DNA from: Planctomicrobium piriforme
Lineage (GTDB): Bacteria; Planctomycetota; Planctomycetia; Planctomycetales; Planctomycetaceae
Assembly (NCBI GenBank): GCA_945860955.1
Contig: CAMATH010000057.1
Location: 1 to 49,603, forward strand
DNA: 49,603 nucleotides
Reading direction: 5' to 3'
The position numbers were made by a program, and so were the translations under genes. Of the stretch, positions 1-9,202 are shown piece after piece (position 1 is the stretch's first letter; each line of letters opens with the position of its first letter). The notes under the pieces were generated by a model. That model was given only the letters and a program-made list of their open reading frames with translations. It did not search any database and was not told the origin of the DNA.

Positions 1-1076
1 TGCATCCGGAATTCGAACGGATCTTTGAATACGCGTGCGAACAGCCGGTCGACTATGTGATGATCAACACCAACGGCATCCGCTTCGCCAACGATCGCGC
101 GCTGGTCGAACGGATCGCCGAGCGCAAGAAGCGGGTCGAGATCTATTTGCAATTCGACGGTTTTCGCGAAGAGACCAGCCGGGTGTTGCGAGGGGAATCC
201 CTCGTCGACACGAAACTGCGGGCGATTGAAAACCTGGGGGCGGCGGGGCTGCACACGATTCTGGTGGCGACGCTGCAAGGGGGGGTGAACGAATCCGAGA
301 TTGGAGATATTGTGCGGTTCGCGATCGACCGACCCTGGATCACGGGCATCAGTTTCCAGCCCGCGACCTACTCCGGCCGGCATGTTCTGCCCGACCAGCT
401 CGAACGCCGGGTGACGTTTCCCGATGTGATTAAAGCGGTGGCGAAGCAGACCGGGGGGATGTTCCAGGAGACCGACTTCATGCCGCTCCCGTGCGCGCAT
501 CCCAATTGCCATTCACTGACCTACGCCTACCGCGCGGGTCAGACGTTGATTCCTCTTACGCGCTTCATCCAGCCACAAGACAGCATTGACCTGTTGGCAA
601 ACGGCATCACGTTCACGCGCCCGCGGGCCCGGGAACTGATCGAGAAATATCTCGGGCGGGTCGGTTGCTGTGCGGGCGGGAATTGCGGGCCGGCGGAGGA
701 ATCTTCGGGTGCGAATTGCAGCACCGAGTCTTCGATCGCGGCGAAGTCGGGCTTTGAGTTGCCCGTGCTGGAGTTTCTGAGCAGCCCGCCTCCCGCCGAA
801 GGGGAATCGGAATTGGAAACGGCGGCCCGCACGTTCTTCACCAAGGCGCTGAGCGAAGAACTCTCTCCCCGCGATGTGTTCCGGATCACAATCACGTCAT
901 TTCTCGACGCGTACAACTTCGACATCCGCCGACTGATGAAGTGCTGCGTGCATCACACGTTGCCAAGCGGGCACGTGATTCCGTTTTGCGCCTACAACGT
1001 CCTGTATCGCGAAGGACATGTGGCGTTGCCATCGCTGCTGGAAGCAACCAGCGTGGCGGCGGGGAAGACGTCGTAA
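1..1076 (+). CDS. Radical SAM protein, Tes/MJ0619-like, 5' end outside window
   Basis: The frame is open from base 3, so the gene begins upstream and the CX3CX2C cluster motif is not visible. Visible landmarks are VMINTNGIRF, YLQFDGF, GLHTILVATLQGGVNESEIG and, near the C-terminus, CCVHHTLPSGHVIPFCAYN. These resemble the radical SAM group that includes archaeal tetraether lipid synthase (Tes), which joins lipid tails by C-C bond formation; bacterial members are mostly uncharacterised. A Cys-rich stretch around base 665-725 (CCAGGNC) could hold an extra Fe-S cluster. GTG at 57 could be read as a start, but homologous-looking sequence continues upstream of it (HPEFERIFEYACEQPVDY), so I call it partial. 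Function in lipid modification is inference. Confidence 0.8.
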   Translation, partial: HPEFERIFEYACEQPVDYVMINTNGIRFANDRALVERIAERKKRVEIYLQFDGFREETSRVLRGESLVDTKLRAIENLGAAGLHTILVATLQGGVNESEIGDIVRFAIDRPWITGISFQPATYSGRHVLPDQLERRVTFPDVIKAVAKQTGGMFQETDFMPLPCAHPNCHSLTYAYRAGQTLIPLTRFIQPQDSIDLLANGITFTRPRARELIEKYLGRVGCCAGGNCGPAEESSGANCSTESSIAAKSGFELPVLEFLSSPPPAEGESELETAARTFFTKALSEELSPRDVFRITITSFLDAYNFDIRRLMKCCVHHTLPSGHVIPFCAYNVLYREGHVALPSLLEATSVAAGKTS

Positions 1077-1116
1077 CCAAATGGATTCCTCGGCTCGCTG
1101 CGCTGTCGGGCCGTTG

Positions 1117-1278
1117 AATTTTTAGACAGGATGAAAGGGATGAAAAGGATGGACACGATTGCTGAGGCGACAGACAATCGTGTGGATTGGGCGGTCTTCG
1201 ATTTCAGCCACTTATCCAGAGAGCAGGAATGGCGCGCAACTCCATCCTGTTCATCCTCTTCATCCTGTCAAATTTTTT
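1117..1278. repeat. Imperfect inverted repeat between convergent genes
   Basis: Arms 1124-1152 and 1241-1269 match at 26 of 29 bases when one is reverse-complemented. Each arm is built from a roughly 9-base unit (AGGATGAA-like). An A/T run lies at the outer edge of each arm (1117-1123 and 1270-1278). The pair lies in the 331-bp gap between two convergent genes, where it could act as a two-way transcription stop or be a dispersed genomic repeat. I see no gene in the rest of this gap. Confidence 0.75.
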
Positions 1279-1407
1279 CCGTCAGTCGTACGCACTTTCA
1301 TTGCTGCACAACCACATTCCGCAGTTCGGCTTTACGGCCCACTCGCTACGTTCGCTGGCCGTGGCACCCAACGTAGCCTCCAAGCGGACCGTTGTTAAAA
1401 ACCCACT

Positions 1408-2679
1408 CTACAGCAACAACCGCTCAATCGGACTCCCCTGGCACAATGCCATCGGGCGGCCCACCGGTGTGATGATTTCGCGGGCGTAATCGACCCCCAG
1501 TGCCTCCAGAATCGTCGCATACAAGTCGGGGACTTCAATCGGGTCGTCGGGGGTCTTCTTTTCCCCCTCGGGATCGGTGCTGCCGATCACCGTGCCGCGC
1601 GGCAGGCCACCCCCGCCGACGAGACACGAAAAGCCACTGGGCCAGTGGTCGCGCCCTCCCAGCCCGTTGATCTCGGGGGTCCGTCCGAATTCTCCAATGC
1701 ACAACAGAATCGTGCTGTCGAAGAGGTCGCGTTCGACCAGGTCATGGACCAGAGCCGCCAGCGCGGGATCGAGCGTCTCGGCCCGCGCTTTTTGCGTCTC
1801 CAAGTTGTTGACGTGACTGTCAAACCCATCGAGCGAGACTTCGATCGAGCGGACCCCTTCTTCGAGTAACCGCCGCGCGACGAGGCACCCCATGCCGAAT
1901 TGCGTGTTCCCGTACGCCTCGCGTACCTCTTCCGGCTCTTTGTCGACCTGAAACGCCGCGAGCTGTTCCGATCCCATCATGTCGAGCGCGCGTTGCACCG
2001 TGTCCTGATGCAACGTCCCATCCGCCTGCAACCGACGTCCCCTGCGGAACGACTGCTCGACAATCTCCAATCCTTTTGTCCGCCGACTTTGACGGGCGTC
2101 GTCCACGCGGCGGTTCACATTCGCCAGACCCGACTTCGGGTCGAAGACCTTGAACGCGTCGAATTGGTCTCCCAGGAATCCACCCCGCCCGGGCCATTGC
2201 GACGGATTGAGCGAGATGTGGAGCGGAATCTGGACCTGCGGATTCGGCAGTTGATGCGCCAGAATCGCGCCGATCGAGGGATGAACCAGCGTCGGGTCGG
2301 GGCGATATCCCGTCTTGACCATATACGTCCCGCGCTCATGATCCCCCTCTTTGGAGACCATCGACCGAATCACATTGAGGTGGTGAATCTCTTCAGCCAT
2401 TCGCGGAAACCACTCCGCGATGCGCAGCCCGGGCAATTGCGTGTCAATCGCCTTGGTATCTCCCCCGATTCGGGTTCCCGGGTGCGGATCCCAGCTTTCA
2501 AGCTGGCTCGGCCCCCCCGCCAGCCAGATCGTGATCAGCGACTTGGGGCGCTCTTCCCCCCGGGCCCGCGCCAATTTCGGACCGAGCGCCGGCAACAGAA
2601 ACGACAGCCCCAGGCTCGAAGCGAGTGTCAGTACATCCCGTCGGCTGAAGGCGGGTGTCGTGTGATTCATAGGTCGCAT
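1408..2679 (-). CDS. DUF1501 domain-containing protein, Tat signal
   Basis: 423 residues. The N-terminus has a twin-arginine signal (SRRDVLTLASSLGLSFLLPALG, roughly residues 12-33), so export in folded form is expected. The body has DUF1501 landmarks: TIWLAGGPSQLESWDPHPG, MVSKEGDHERGTYMVKTGY, and IGEFGRTPEINGLGGRDHWP near the C-terminus. The family is distantly sulfatase/alkaline-phosphatase-like and very abundant in planctomycetes; its substrate is unknown. It starts 37 bases after the upstream DUF1549/DUF1553 gene, the usual partner, so the two are probably co-transcribed. A start at 2670 (MNHTT) is also possible. Confidence 0.92.
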   Translation of the reverse strand: MRPMNHTTPAFSRRDVLTLASSLGLSFLLPALGPKLARARGEERPKSLITIWLAGGPSQLESWDPHPGTRIGGDTKAIDTQLPGLRIAEWFPRMAEEIHHLNVIRSMVSKEGDHERGTYMVKTGYRPDPTLVHPSIGAILAHQLPNPQVQIPLHISLNPSQWPGRGGFLGDQFDAFKVFDPKSGLANVNRRVDDARQSRRTKGLEIVEQSFRRGRRLQADGTLHQDTVQRALDMMGSEQLAAFQVDKEPEEVREAYGNTQFGMGCLVARRLLEEGVRSIEVSLDGFDSHVNNLETQKARAETLDPALAALVHDLVERDLFDSTILLCIGEFGRTPEINGLGGRDHWPSGFSCLVGGGGLPRGTVIGSTDPEGEKKTPDDPIEVPDLYATILEALGVDYAREIITPVGRPMALCQGSPIERLLL

Positions 2680-2716
2680 GGAACGGGATCTCGAAGAGTG
2701 ACGCCTGACTGCCGGG

Positions 2717-4387
2717 CTAGTGATTCCAACTGTACTCGATCGAATTCATCAACGACCACAACAGGTCTTCGACGGCTCGCTGTTTGCCGAATTGATCGCC
2801 CGAATCGTCCAGCTCCTGCACAAACCAGGCCGACTCGGCGGGAGTGGGACGACGGGTCAGGCAAACCAGATACGCCGCCTCGATCACCTTCTCATTCGTA
2901 CTCGCCCGCATCGCGATCCGCTTGCTGGCGCTCAACACCTTCGCCTCCATCGCCTCGGCGGCCAGATTGCCATTCATCAGCAGCAACCGCTGCGGAATGG
3001 TGCCGCCACGATCCTGCAGCTCGTTTTCCCCCAAGTCGCCGTATTCTTGCACGAAATCCCCCTGTTGGAAGAACTTCTTCGCGCGAACGAAAAAGTGCGA
3101 GTTCTGGTCGATCGTCTGAATCGACGAACTTTGCAAAAGCGACCCGATCACTTGCTCTGGCCGCAGTCGAATCAGCGGAAAAACCCCCCATTCCTGCTGA
3201 ATCCGCTGGAGTGCCGTTTCCGCCGACTCCCCCACGGGGACCAGCCGGCTTTCGTCCCATTCCGAGGAGAGCCGAAACGGCGTGCTGGCGGCGATCACCT
3301 GAATCAACCGTCTCAGGTCGCATCCGTGTTCTCGAAAGTCACGTCCCAGAATGTCGAGCAGATCGGGGGGGGCGGAAAGCGGGGGAGCGTCTCGCAAATC
3401 GTCGACCGGCTCAAGATACGCCCGGCCAAACAGCAGCGCCCACGTCCGATTCGCGATCGCCCGCTCAAACTGCCGATTCTCGGGATGTGTGATCCAGGCG
3501 GCCAGTTGCTGCCGCCGGCTCCCGGAACTCGGCATCCATTCGGGATGGACGGGAACCGCCGGCTGAACCACCCGCTGCTCCTGCGTCTTGCGGTCCTCCA
3601 CCACGTATTCCACCGGCTTGCCATCGACCTGTGTTTTGTCTTCCAGTCCGACGATCGTCTGTCGCGCCTGTCCGTAAAACGCCGCCAGCCCCTCAAATTC
3701 GTGCTGCTTCCAATGGTCGAACGGATGGTCGTGACATTGGGCACAGTCGATCCGCTGTCCCAGAAAGGCCCGCACCGTTTTCCCCGCGAGCTTGTTCTCG
3801 TCGATCTCGTCGTTCGCGAACGCCGCCGTGATGAAGTTCACTGCGGGCTTCCCGGTCATCAGCCCGGTGTCCGCGATCATGTCGCGCACCATCCGATCGT
3901 ACGGGGTCGACTGTTTGAGATGCCCCGACAGCCACTCCACAAACCGATCCCGCCGAAAGATGATGAACTGGCCATCCTCTTTCCCGACGTAGCTTCGGGC
4001 GAGTCGTTCTGCGAAGTAATCGGGAAACCGCGGGTCGGCGAGCAGTCGGCGAGTCCAATGTTCGAGCCGATCTTCACGACGGTCGGCTTCAAACTCCCGG
4101 ATCTCTTCGAGTGAGGGAATTGTGCCATGCAGGGCGAGCGAGAGTCGGCGGAGTACCTGCAGGTCGCTGGCACGGTCGGCCGGAGGGAGCTGTTCCGCGG
4201 ACCAACGGCTGGCGAAGTGGGCGTTTACCCGCTCGACCGTCGCGCGCAACGCGTCGGGAGTGGCCCCCACCTCGCGCGACTTCGCCGGCCCGCTGACCGG
4301 GAGATGAATCGACGCGACAACCAGACTGACGATCCCGAGAACGACCAGAATCGGCAGAAATCGGCTCAGTTTGGGAAACCGGGCCAT
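2717..4387 (-). CDS. DUF1549/DUF1553 domain protein
   Basis: 556 residues from the chosen ATG at 4387, which has GGAG upstream (TGGAGTTCTCCC) and is followed at once by a membrane anchor or signal (LPILVVLGIVSLVVASIHL, about residues 11-29). The open frame extends 64 codons further upstream but those residues look non-coding. A DUF1549 segment (about 45-230) carries a c-type haem-like CAQCHDHPFDHW motif at 215-226. DUF1553 follows, with FERAIANRTWALLFGR and the C-terminal LLWSLMNSIEYSWNH. It is shorter than many family members. Such proteins pair with DUF1501 proteins in planctomycetes, probably at the cell surface; the biochemical role is unknown. Confidence 0.9.
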   Translation of the reverse strand: MARFPKLSRFLPILVVLGIVSLVVASIHLPVSGPAKSREVGATPDALRATVERVNAHFASRWSAEQLPPADRASDLQVLRRLSLALHGTIPSLEEIREFEADRREDRLEHWTRRLLADPRFPDYFAERLARSYVGKEDGQFIIFRRDRFVEWLSGHLKQSTPYDRMVRDMIADTGLMTGKPAVNFITAAFANDEIDENKLAGKTVRAFLGQRIDCAQCHDHPFDHWKQHEFEGLAAFYGQARQTIVGLEDKTQVDGKPVEYVVEDRKTQEQRVVQPAVPVHPEWMPSSGSRRQQLAAWITHPENRQFERAIANRTWALLFGRAYLEPVDDLRDAPPLSAPPDLLDILGRDFREHGCDLRRLIQVIAASTPFRLSSEWDESRLVPVGESAETALQRIQQEWGVFPLIRLRPEQVIGSLLQSSSIQTIDQNSHFFVRAKKFFQQGDFVQEYGDLGENELQDRGGTIPQRLLLMNGNLAAEAMEAKVLSASKRIAMRASTNEKVIEAAYLVCLTRRPTPAESAWFVQELDDSGDQFGKQRAVEDLLWSLMNSIEYSWNH

Positions 4388-5013
4388 GGGAGAACTCCAG
4401 TCCGTGCGACGGCATGAGGGCGATACCTGTTCTATTGTACGCTTTGGAGCGTGACGGAACAGGGGGCATCTCAGTTTACCTGGAAACTGAGGGAAGGGTT
4501 TCGAATGGGACTGGCCCTCGTTCCCAAGCTCTGCTTGGGAACGCATTGTCCGAAGCTCTGCTTCGTGAGAGCATCGCAAGGAGTGCTGACGCCGCCACTG
4601 AATTGATTGCCGCCCGAAGCAGAGCTTCGGAAGGCTGCGTTCCCAAGGAGACCTTGGGAACGAGATCGTCCATTTTCACCCGCCGCTGGCCCCCACGACA
4701 CACTTCGACACTCGCCTTCCCAGCCGTCCGCGAACCAAGCAGCAAAAACGATTTTGATTTTGGACAGGTTCTCAGCGAAAATCGACGCTCGCTTACTGCG
4801 TGCGCGGCTCTTTGGCAACGACGTCTAGTCGGTCGGGGGAAGTCGAAAGTGGAGAACTCGGGGATCGGCCGCGTGAATGTTCACGCCGCCCGACCGCCTG
4901 TACAACCGGCTCGCTGCGCCGTCCGTTGCGGCACCTCTGGTCGCTGGTAAAAGACCGCTCCCGGCGGGGCCTTCACTCCCGGCTCCGCTCGCAGCCTCTC
5001 CTTGGCGCTCCGC
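4388..5013. other. 626-bp intergenic region without a credible gene
   Basis: No frame here shows a recognisable protein. The region contains the nested palindromic repeat at 4517-4664. The 5' flank of the DUF1549 gene must lie at its left end. The stretch 4860-5010 has the skewed, Arg-rich six-frame look of GC-rich non-coding DNA. Confidence 0.6.
4517..4664. repeat. Nested palindromic repeat
   Basis: Arms 4517-4565 and 4614-4664 are near-complete reverse complements. Each arm itself contains two smaller palindromes: one of the form CGTTCCCAAG...CTTGGGAACG and one of the form CCGAAGC...GCTTCGG. The structure could fold as one long hairpin or as four small ones. It resembles REP/MITE-type dispersed elements and is non-coding. 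Confidence 0.85.
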
Positions 5014-8000
5014 CTACTTGTCAGACGGACTCAGGCACACGCGGAAGCCCAGGTTGAGGCCCCGGAACGACGTGACGTACCTGTCGCGGAACGCGGACCG
5101 GCAGAACCCGGCGATGACGAGCCAGCTCCCGCCCCGGTACGCCCGGTCCGAGCCTTGCTCCTCATCCGACGAGCCGATTGTATCGTCGCACCACTCTTCG
5201 ACATTACCGTGCGCATCGAACAACCCCCAGCCGTTCGGCAGCTTGCTCGCACAGGGGGCCTCGCGGCTCTCTAGGAACGTCGCATAGTTCCGCAGCAGCT
5301 TTTCATCGTCACCGCTGGAAAAAGCGGTCGTCGTCCCGGCACGACAGGCATACTCCGATTCTGCTTCCGTCGGCAGCCGATAACCGGTCCCCTCGGGTAC
5401 CAGTCGCCAGGCATCACTTTCTTTCTTTTTATCGTATCGGTCTATCTCTTTCTTCCCGGTCCGCTCGTAGCAGGGCGTGCGGCCTTCCTTGCGACTGAGC
5501 CAGTTGCAGTACAGCACGGCGTCGTACCAACTGACCTGTTGCGCTGGGTGGTCCGATGTCGGGCTGACTGCCTTGTCGACGTCTCCCCATTTCTCTGGCT
5601 TCTCCTCGTTCGGATAACTTGCGTCATCCACGAACTGCTGGAATTGGCCCACGCTGATCTCCCGGTCGCACAGAAAGAAAGCCCGCGTCAGTTTCACCGT
5701 TTGATCTATTCCCTCACTCGCGCCCTCTAAACGTCGCACGAACTCGCCGGGTGCGATCCGCAGCAGAGTCATTCCGAGCGAATTCACGAACCACTGGCGG
5801 CCAACTGTTGGTTGAGCTGTCGACGGCAACGCAGGAGGCTCGACGCCCCAGTGCCGCATGGCCCACCCCGCCGCACTGTGCGTGCCACTGTCCACAGCCG
5901 ATTTGTACCACTCCGCAAATGCCGGCTGCCAGGCAGTGCGTTCCGATTCCGACACTTTTTCTAATGGAACACTTCCCACCGCCAGGCAAAGTCCCGATCG
6001 CAGCGCCGGGTCAGTTTGTGAATGACCATACGTCGCGAGCCTTCTTAGATCCCCATGCCAGACCGCGAACTCGTCGATAAACAAGGTTCGCTGAACGGGA
6101 TCGGGACGGTCGTCGATCTGGCAGATGTCGGCCGCCAGTCTGTCGTCTTCCAAATGGAGAGCAATCACTGCGGCGCGGGTTTTGAGCCGCCAGTTTTGGT
6201 CTGCTTCGGCCCGACCTGTCAGCTCTTGAATCGCCGTCAAAGAGCGGTCGCGCTCTTTTGCAAACGCGGTCACCAAATTCTCGACCTCGTCGGCAGAAGC
6301 CCGTTCAATCTGCGTGCAGAGAAACTCAGCGTCGACAACGCCGTAATGCGCAAGGGCGTATGCCAACCCGAGTTTTTGAGGTGCGTCCGCACCACCGATT
6401 CTTCGCTGCAGCTCGGCGACGACGATGTCAGCCGGCAGTTGGTTGAGATCTTTGATCGCGGCGGGAACGAGTACGCCACGCGTATTCTGAACGGAATCCA
6501 CGGCAGTGGAGACACTGCGTGCCAGGCTGACCTGGCGCTCGGCCGAAACCACGTTCCAGATTCCGATTCCAATCAGCAGCAGAATCGCCAGGGCACTCCC
6601 CCAGCGGACGGCATGCACACGTCGCGCCTTACGCAGCATTTTCTGCTGAGCCGGCGTCCGGTTCTTCTTCGGTACCAGCGCGACCGCGGTCAAGTACTCC
6701 CACCAGGACGGCAGATGCCGATTTTCGGGCTTCGACTGCCAGAGCGCTGCCCGTTCAGCCAATTGCAGTTCGGCCCGGCCACGGCGAGTTTCCTTTTGCT
6801 TGCGCGTAAGCCAGTCGCGGAGCGACGGGACGAGGTAGTCGTGGGTGAGTTGGAAGAAGCGGGCGTTGAAGACCCGGGGGCTTACGCCGCCCGGTTCGCC
6901 GTTGCTTTCGATTTCGCCATCGCTATTGCCTTCAGCGTCCGTCGGTGTGATGAGGCGAAGTTCCGCGTCGAGAATTCGCAGGAGATCTTCGAATTCGCGG
7001 GGGCGCGTCGCGTAGCCTGAGGCTTCCAGCAGTTCCTGCTGCGAGCGCATGTGCCCTTTGATGTCGGTTCCGGATTCCGGTAACAGCGCTTTCAGGACGG
7101 CGCGTGCCGCTTTTTGATGGTAGCGGTGTTCGGGCGGCGCGTTCGCCTGGCTGAACGTTTCTTCGAGAAATGTGACGCCGACCCCTGCGGTGCCCCCCAC
7201 GGTTTTTAGCGACGCCGGGGTCCAGGTTTTGGCTTTCATCATTTCGGCGAAGAGGGCAAGCCGGACGGAGATTACTTTGCCTTCCTGGGACAGTCCTGAG
7301 ACCGCCTGTTCGACGAATTGTTTTTGGTCTGGGGTGAGTTCGGTGGTGCCGTCGGGGAGCGCGCCGAAGGCCCGACCGAATGCCGCCAGTACTTTCTCGG
7401 CGTGCCGAATCGGGAAGAGATCAACCGCGCCGGAGTTCTGTCCCTCCACAAGACGCACCTCGAGAGCGCGCATGAAGCGGGTCGCCGCCATCCAGAAGTC
7501 GTCACGAACCATAACAATGCACTGAATTCGAAAGCCGTCACACTGCCGCAGTGAGTCGACCAGTTCGGTATGTTCCTCTTCCCGTTTCGCATGCAGCCAT
7601 TGCTCGAATTGGTCGAGGACAATGAGTACCTTTTTCCCCGCGAGTAACCCTGTTTCCCGGCGCAATGTGGCGAGCGTCTCTTTCAGCGGCAGGTTAACGG
7701 GTAGCGCCGGACAGCGCCGCCGCAGTCCGTGCAGCAACCGACTCTCTGTCTCGTCGCCGGTCGATTCTACGTAGATCGCGATCACGTGGCCTGAAAGCCG
7801 GGGCAACAATCCGGCCTTCACAAGCGACGACTTCCCGCAACCCGAGGGGCCGTAAATCAGCCCGACCGAAAACGTCTTGTCGGCTTCCGTTTCTTCGATC
7901 CGCGTCTTCCAGAACCGCAGCGTGTCGGGGAGTCCATGGCGATCGCGCGGACCGGGAAGCAGTTCGAGAAAGAAGTCGGCGTCGTGTTCATCAAACGACC

Positions 8001-9144
8001 GCAGCCCTTTCGGCACAATTTTGACGGACAGGTTGTCTGATCCCAGCGAACCAGTCGGTGTGTTCCCCGCAGCGAGCGTGTCACTGGGTTGCGGAGAGAG
8101 AAAAGCGTCGGTGGTGGCGAACGGAGTTCGAGGTATGCCCCCGGCTGACTGGCCAGAATCGGCAGACTGGCTGGTGACCGAACGCGGCATCCGGGCCGAA
8201 GGAGCTTGCATCAGAAACTGTCGCAGATCTTCGGCCAGGTCGAATGCGGTGGTGTAACGATCGCTGCCGAGCTTGGCGAGCGCTTTGAGGCAGATCCGCT
8301 CCAGTTCTTTGGGAATCAGTTCGTCGATCTGGCGCGGGGGCTTGGGATCAACGGTGATGATCTGGTTCAGCAGGTCGCGGCGAGATTCTCCCTGAAACGG
8401 CCGGCGACCGGTGAGCAATTCGTAGAAGACAACTCCCAAACTGAAGATGTCGCTGCGTCCGTCAACCCGGTGCCCTTCCCCCCGTGCCTGCTCGGGACTC
8501 ATGTAGGCTGGCGTCCCCACATAGGCCGACGCCGACGAGACGTCCTGTTCGCGCAGGGCCAAGCCGAAATCCAACACGTGCGGTTGGCCGGCGGCATCGA
8601 GCAGGATATTCCCTGGCTTCACGTCGCGATGCACGAGACCCCGTTTGTGGGCGTGATGCAGAGCCGTGGCGATGGTCGCCGTCAATTCTGTCGACTCGAC
8701 CGGGTCGGGTCGCCCCTGCTTAATTCGGCCCGCCAGCGTGACGCCGTCAATGAATTTCGACACGACGAAACACGGAAACTGATCGGTACCGCCGGCGTCG
8801 TAAACGGGGACCACATGAGGATTGTCGAGTCCCGCGACTGCCCGCGCCTCGGCAAGATAGGCCACGGCGTCTTCCGGACGCGTGATGAGTCGGGCGTGCG
8901 GCACCTTCACGGCGACCCGCCGATTCAACTGCTCGTCATACGCCAGAAACACCTGCCCGAAGCCTCCTTCGCCGAGGAGTCGCTCGACCCGGTAGCGGCC
9001 GATCCGTTCGGGATATTTCGAATCCGGCTGGGGGGATGCGGGTTGCGGCTGGTCGTCACCGAAATTCACCTGCACGAATTCGGTCTTTGCCGTTTCTTTT
9101 CCGTCCCTTGAGTTGGGGGGAATGCCAAAACGAGATTCGTTCAT
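5014..9144 (-). CDS. Ser/Thr protein kinase - STAND ATPase - SUMF1-like fusion
   Basis: 1376 residues. The kinase domain (about 48-310) has LGEGGFGQVF, catalytic Lys80, HRDVKPGN at 172-179, DFG at 192-194 and GTPAYMSPEQA. A Thr/Ser/Pro linker leads to a STAND-type NTPase with Walker A GPSGCGKSS (432-440) and Walker B VLIVLDQFE (506-514), best matching the nSTAND1 class. One membrane segment (about 849-868) follows, then an extracytoplasmic helical region, then a SUMF1/formylglycine-generating-enzyme-like domain (about 1115-1376). The SUMF1 motif reads RGGSWLVIAGFC, so only one of the two catalytic Cys of true FGE is visible; sulfatase activation is unlikely and ligand binding more plausible. 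The gene follows the WD40 gene by 58 bases. It is probably a membrane-spanning signalling ATPase-kinase; the signal is unknown. Confidence 0.9.
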   Translation of the reverse strand: MNESRFGIPPNSRDGKETAKTEFVQVNFGDDQPQPASPQPDSKYPERIGRYRVERLLGEGGFGQVFLAYDEQLNRRVAVKVPHARLITRPEDAVAYLAEARAVAGLDNPHVVPVYDAGGTDQFPCFVVSKFIDGVTLAGRIKQGRPDPVESTELTATIATALHHAHKRGLVHRDVKPGNILLDAAGQPHVLDFGLALREQDVSSASAYVGTPAYMSPEQARGEGHRVDGRSDIFSLGVVFYELLTGRRPFQGESRRDLLNQIITVDPKPPRQIDELIPKELERICLKALAKLGSDRYTTAFDLAEDLRQFLMQAPSARMPRSVTSQSADSGQSAGGIPRTPFATTDAFLSPQPSDTLAAGNTPTGSLGSDNLSVKIVPKGLRSFDEHDADFFLELLPGPRDRHGLPDTLRFWKTRIEETEADKTFSVGLIYGPSGCGKSSLVKAGLLPRLSGHVIAIYVESTGDETESRLLHGLRRRCPALPVNLPLKETLATLRRETGLLAGKKVLIVLDQFEQWLHAKREEEHTELVDSLRQCDGFRIQCIVMVRDDFWMAATRFMRALEVRLVEGQNSGAVDLFPIRHAEKVLAAFGRAFGALPDGTTELTPDQKQFVEQAVSGLSQEGKVISVRLALFAEMMKAKTWTPASLKTVGGTAGVGVTFLEETFSQANAPPEHRYHQKAARAVLKALLPESGTDIKGHMRSQQELLEASGYATRPREFEDLLRILDAELRLITPTDAEGNSDGEIESNGEPGGVSPRVFNARFFQLTHDYLVPSLRDWLTRKQKETRRGRAELQLAERAALWQSKPENRHLPSWWEYLTAVALVPKKNRTPAQQKMLRKARRVHAVRWGSALAILLLIGIGIWNVVSAERQVSLARSVSTAVDSVQNTRGVLVPAAIKDLNQLPADIVVAELQRRIGGADAPQKLGLAYALAHYGVVDAEFLCTQIERASADEVENLVTAFAKERDRSLTAIQELTGRAEADQNWRLKTRAAVIALHLEDDRLAADICQIDDRPDPVQRTLFIDEFAVWHGDLRRLATYGHSQTDPALRSGLCLAVGSVPLEKVSESERTAWQPAFAEWYKSAVDSGTHSAAGWAMRHWGVEPPALPSTAQPTVGRQWFVNSLGMTLLRIAPGEFVRRLEGASEGIDQTVKLTRAFFLCDREISVGQFQQFVDDASYPNEEKPEKWGDVDKAVSPTSDHPAQQVSWYDAVLYCNWLSRKEGRTPCYERTGKKEIDRYDKKKESDAWRLVPEGTGYRLPTEAESEYACRAGTTTAFSSGDDEKLLRNYATFLESREAPCASKLPNGWGLFDAHGNVEEWCDDTIGSSDEEQGSDRAYRGGSWLVIAGFCRSAFRDRYVTSFRGLNLGFRVCLSPSDK

Positions 9145-9202
9145 GAGTGATATCTGAGACCGTGCCTCGGTGACAATCTGACGGGTAGATCAATAAAGGA
9201 AA

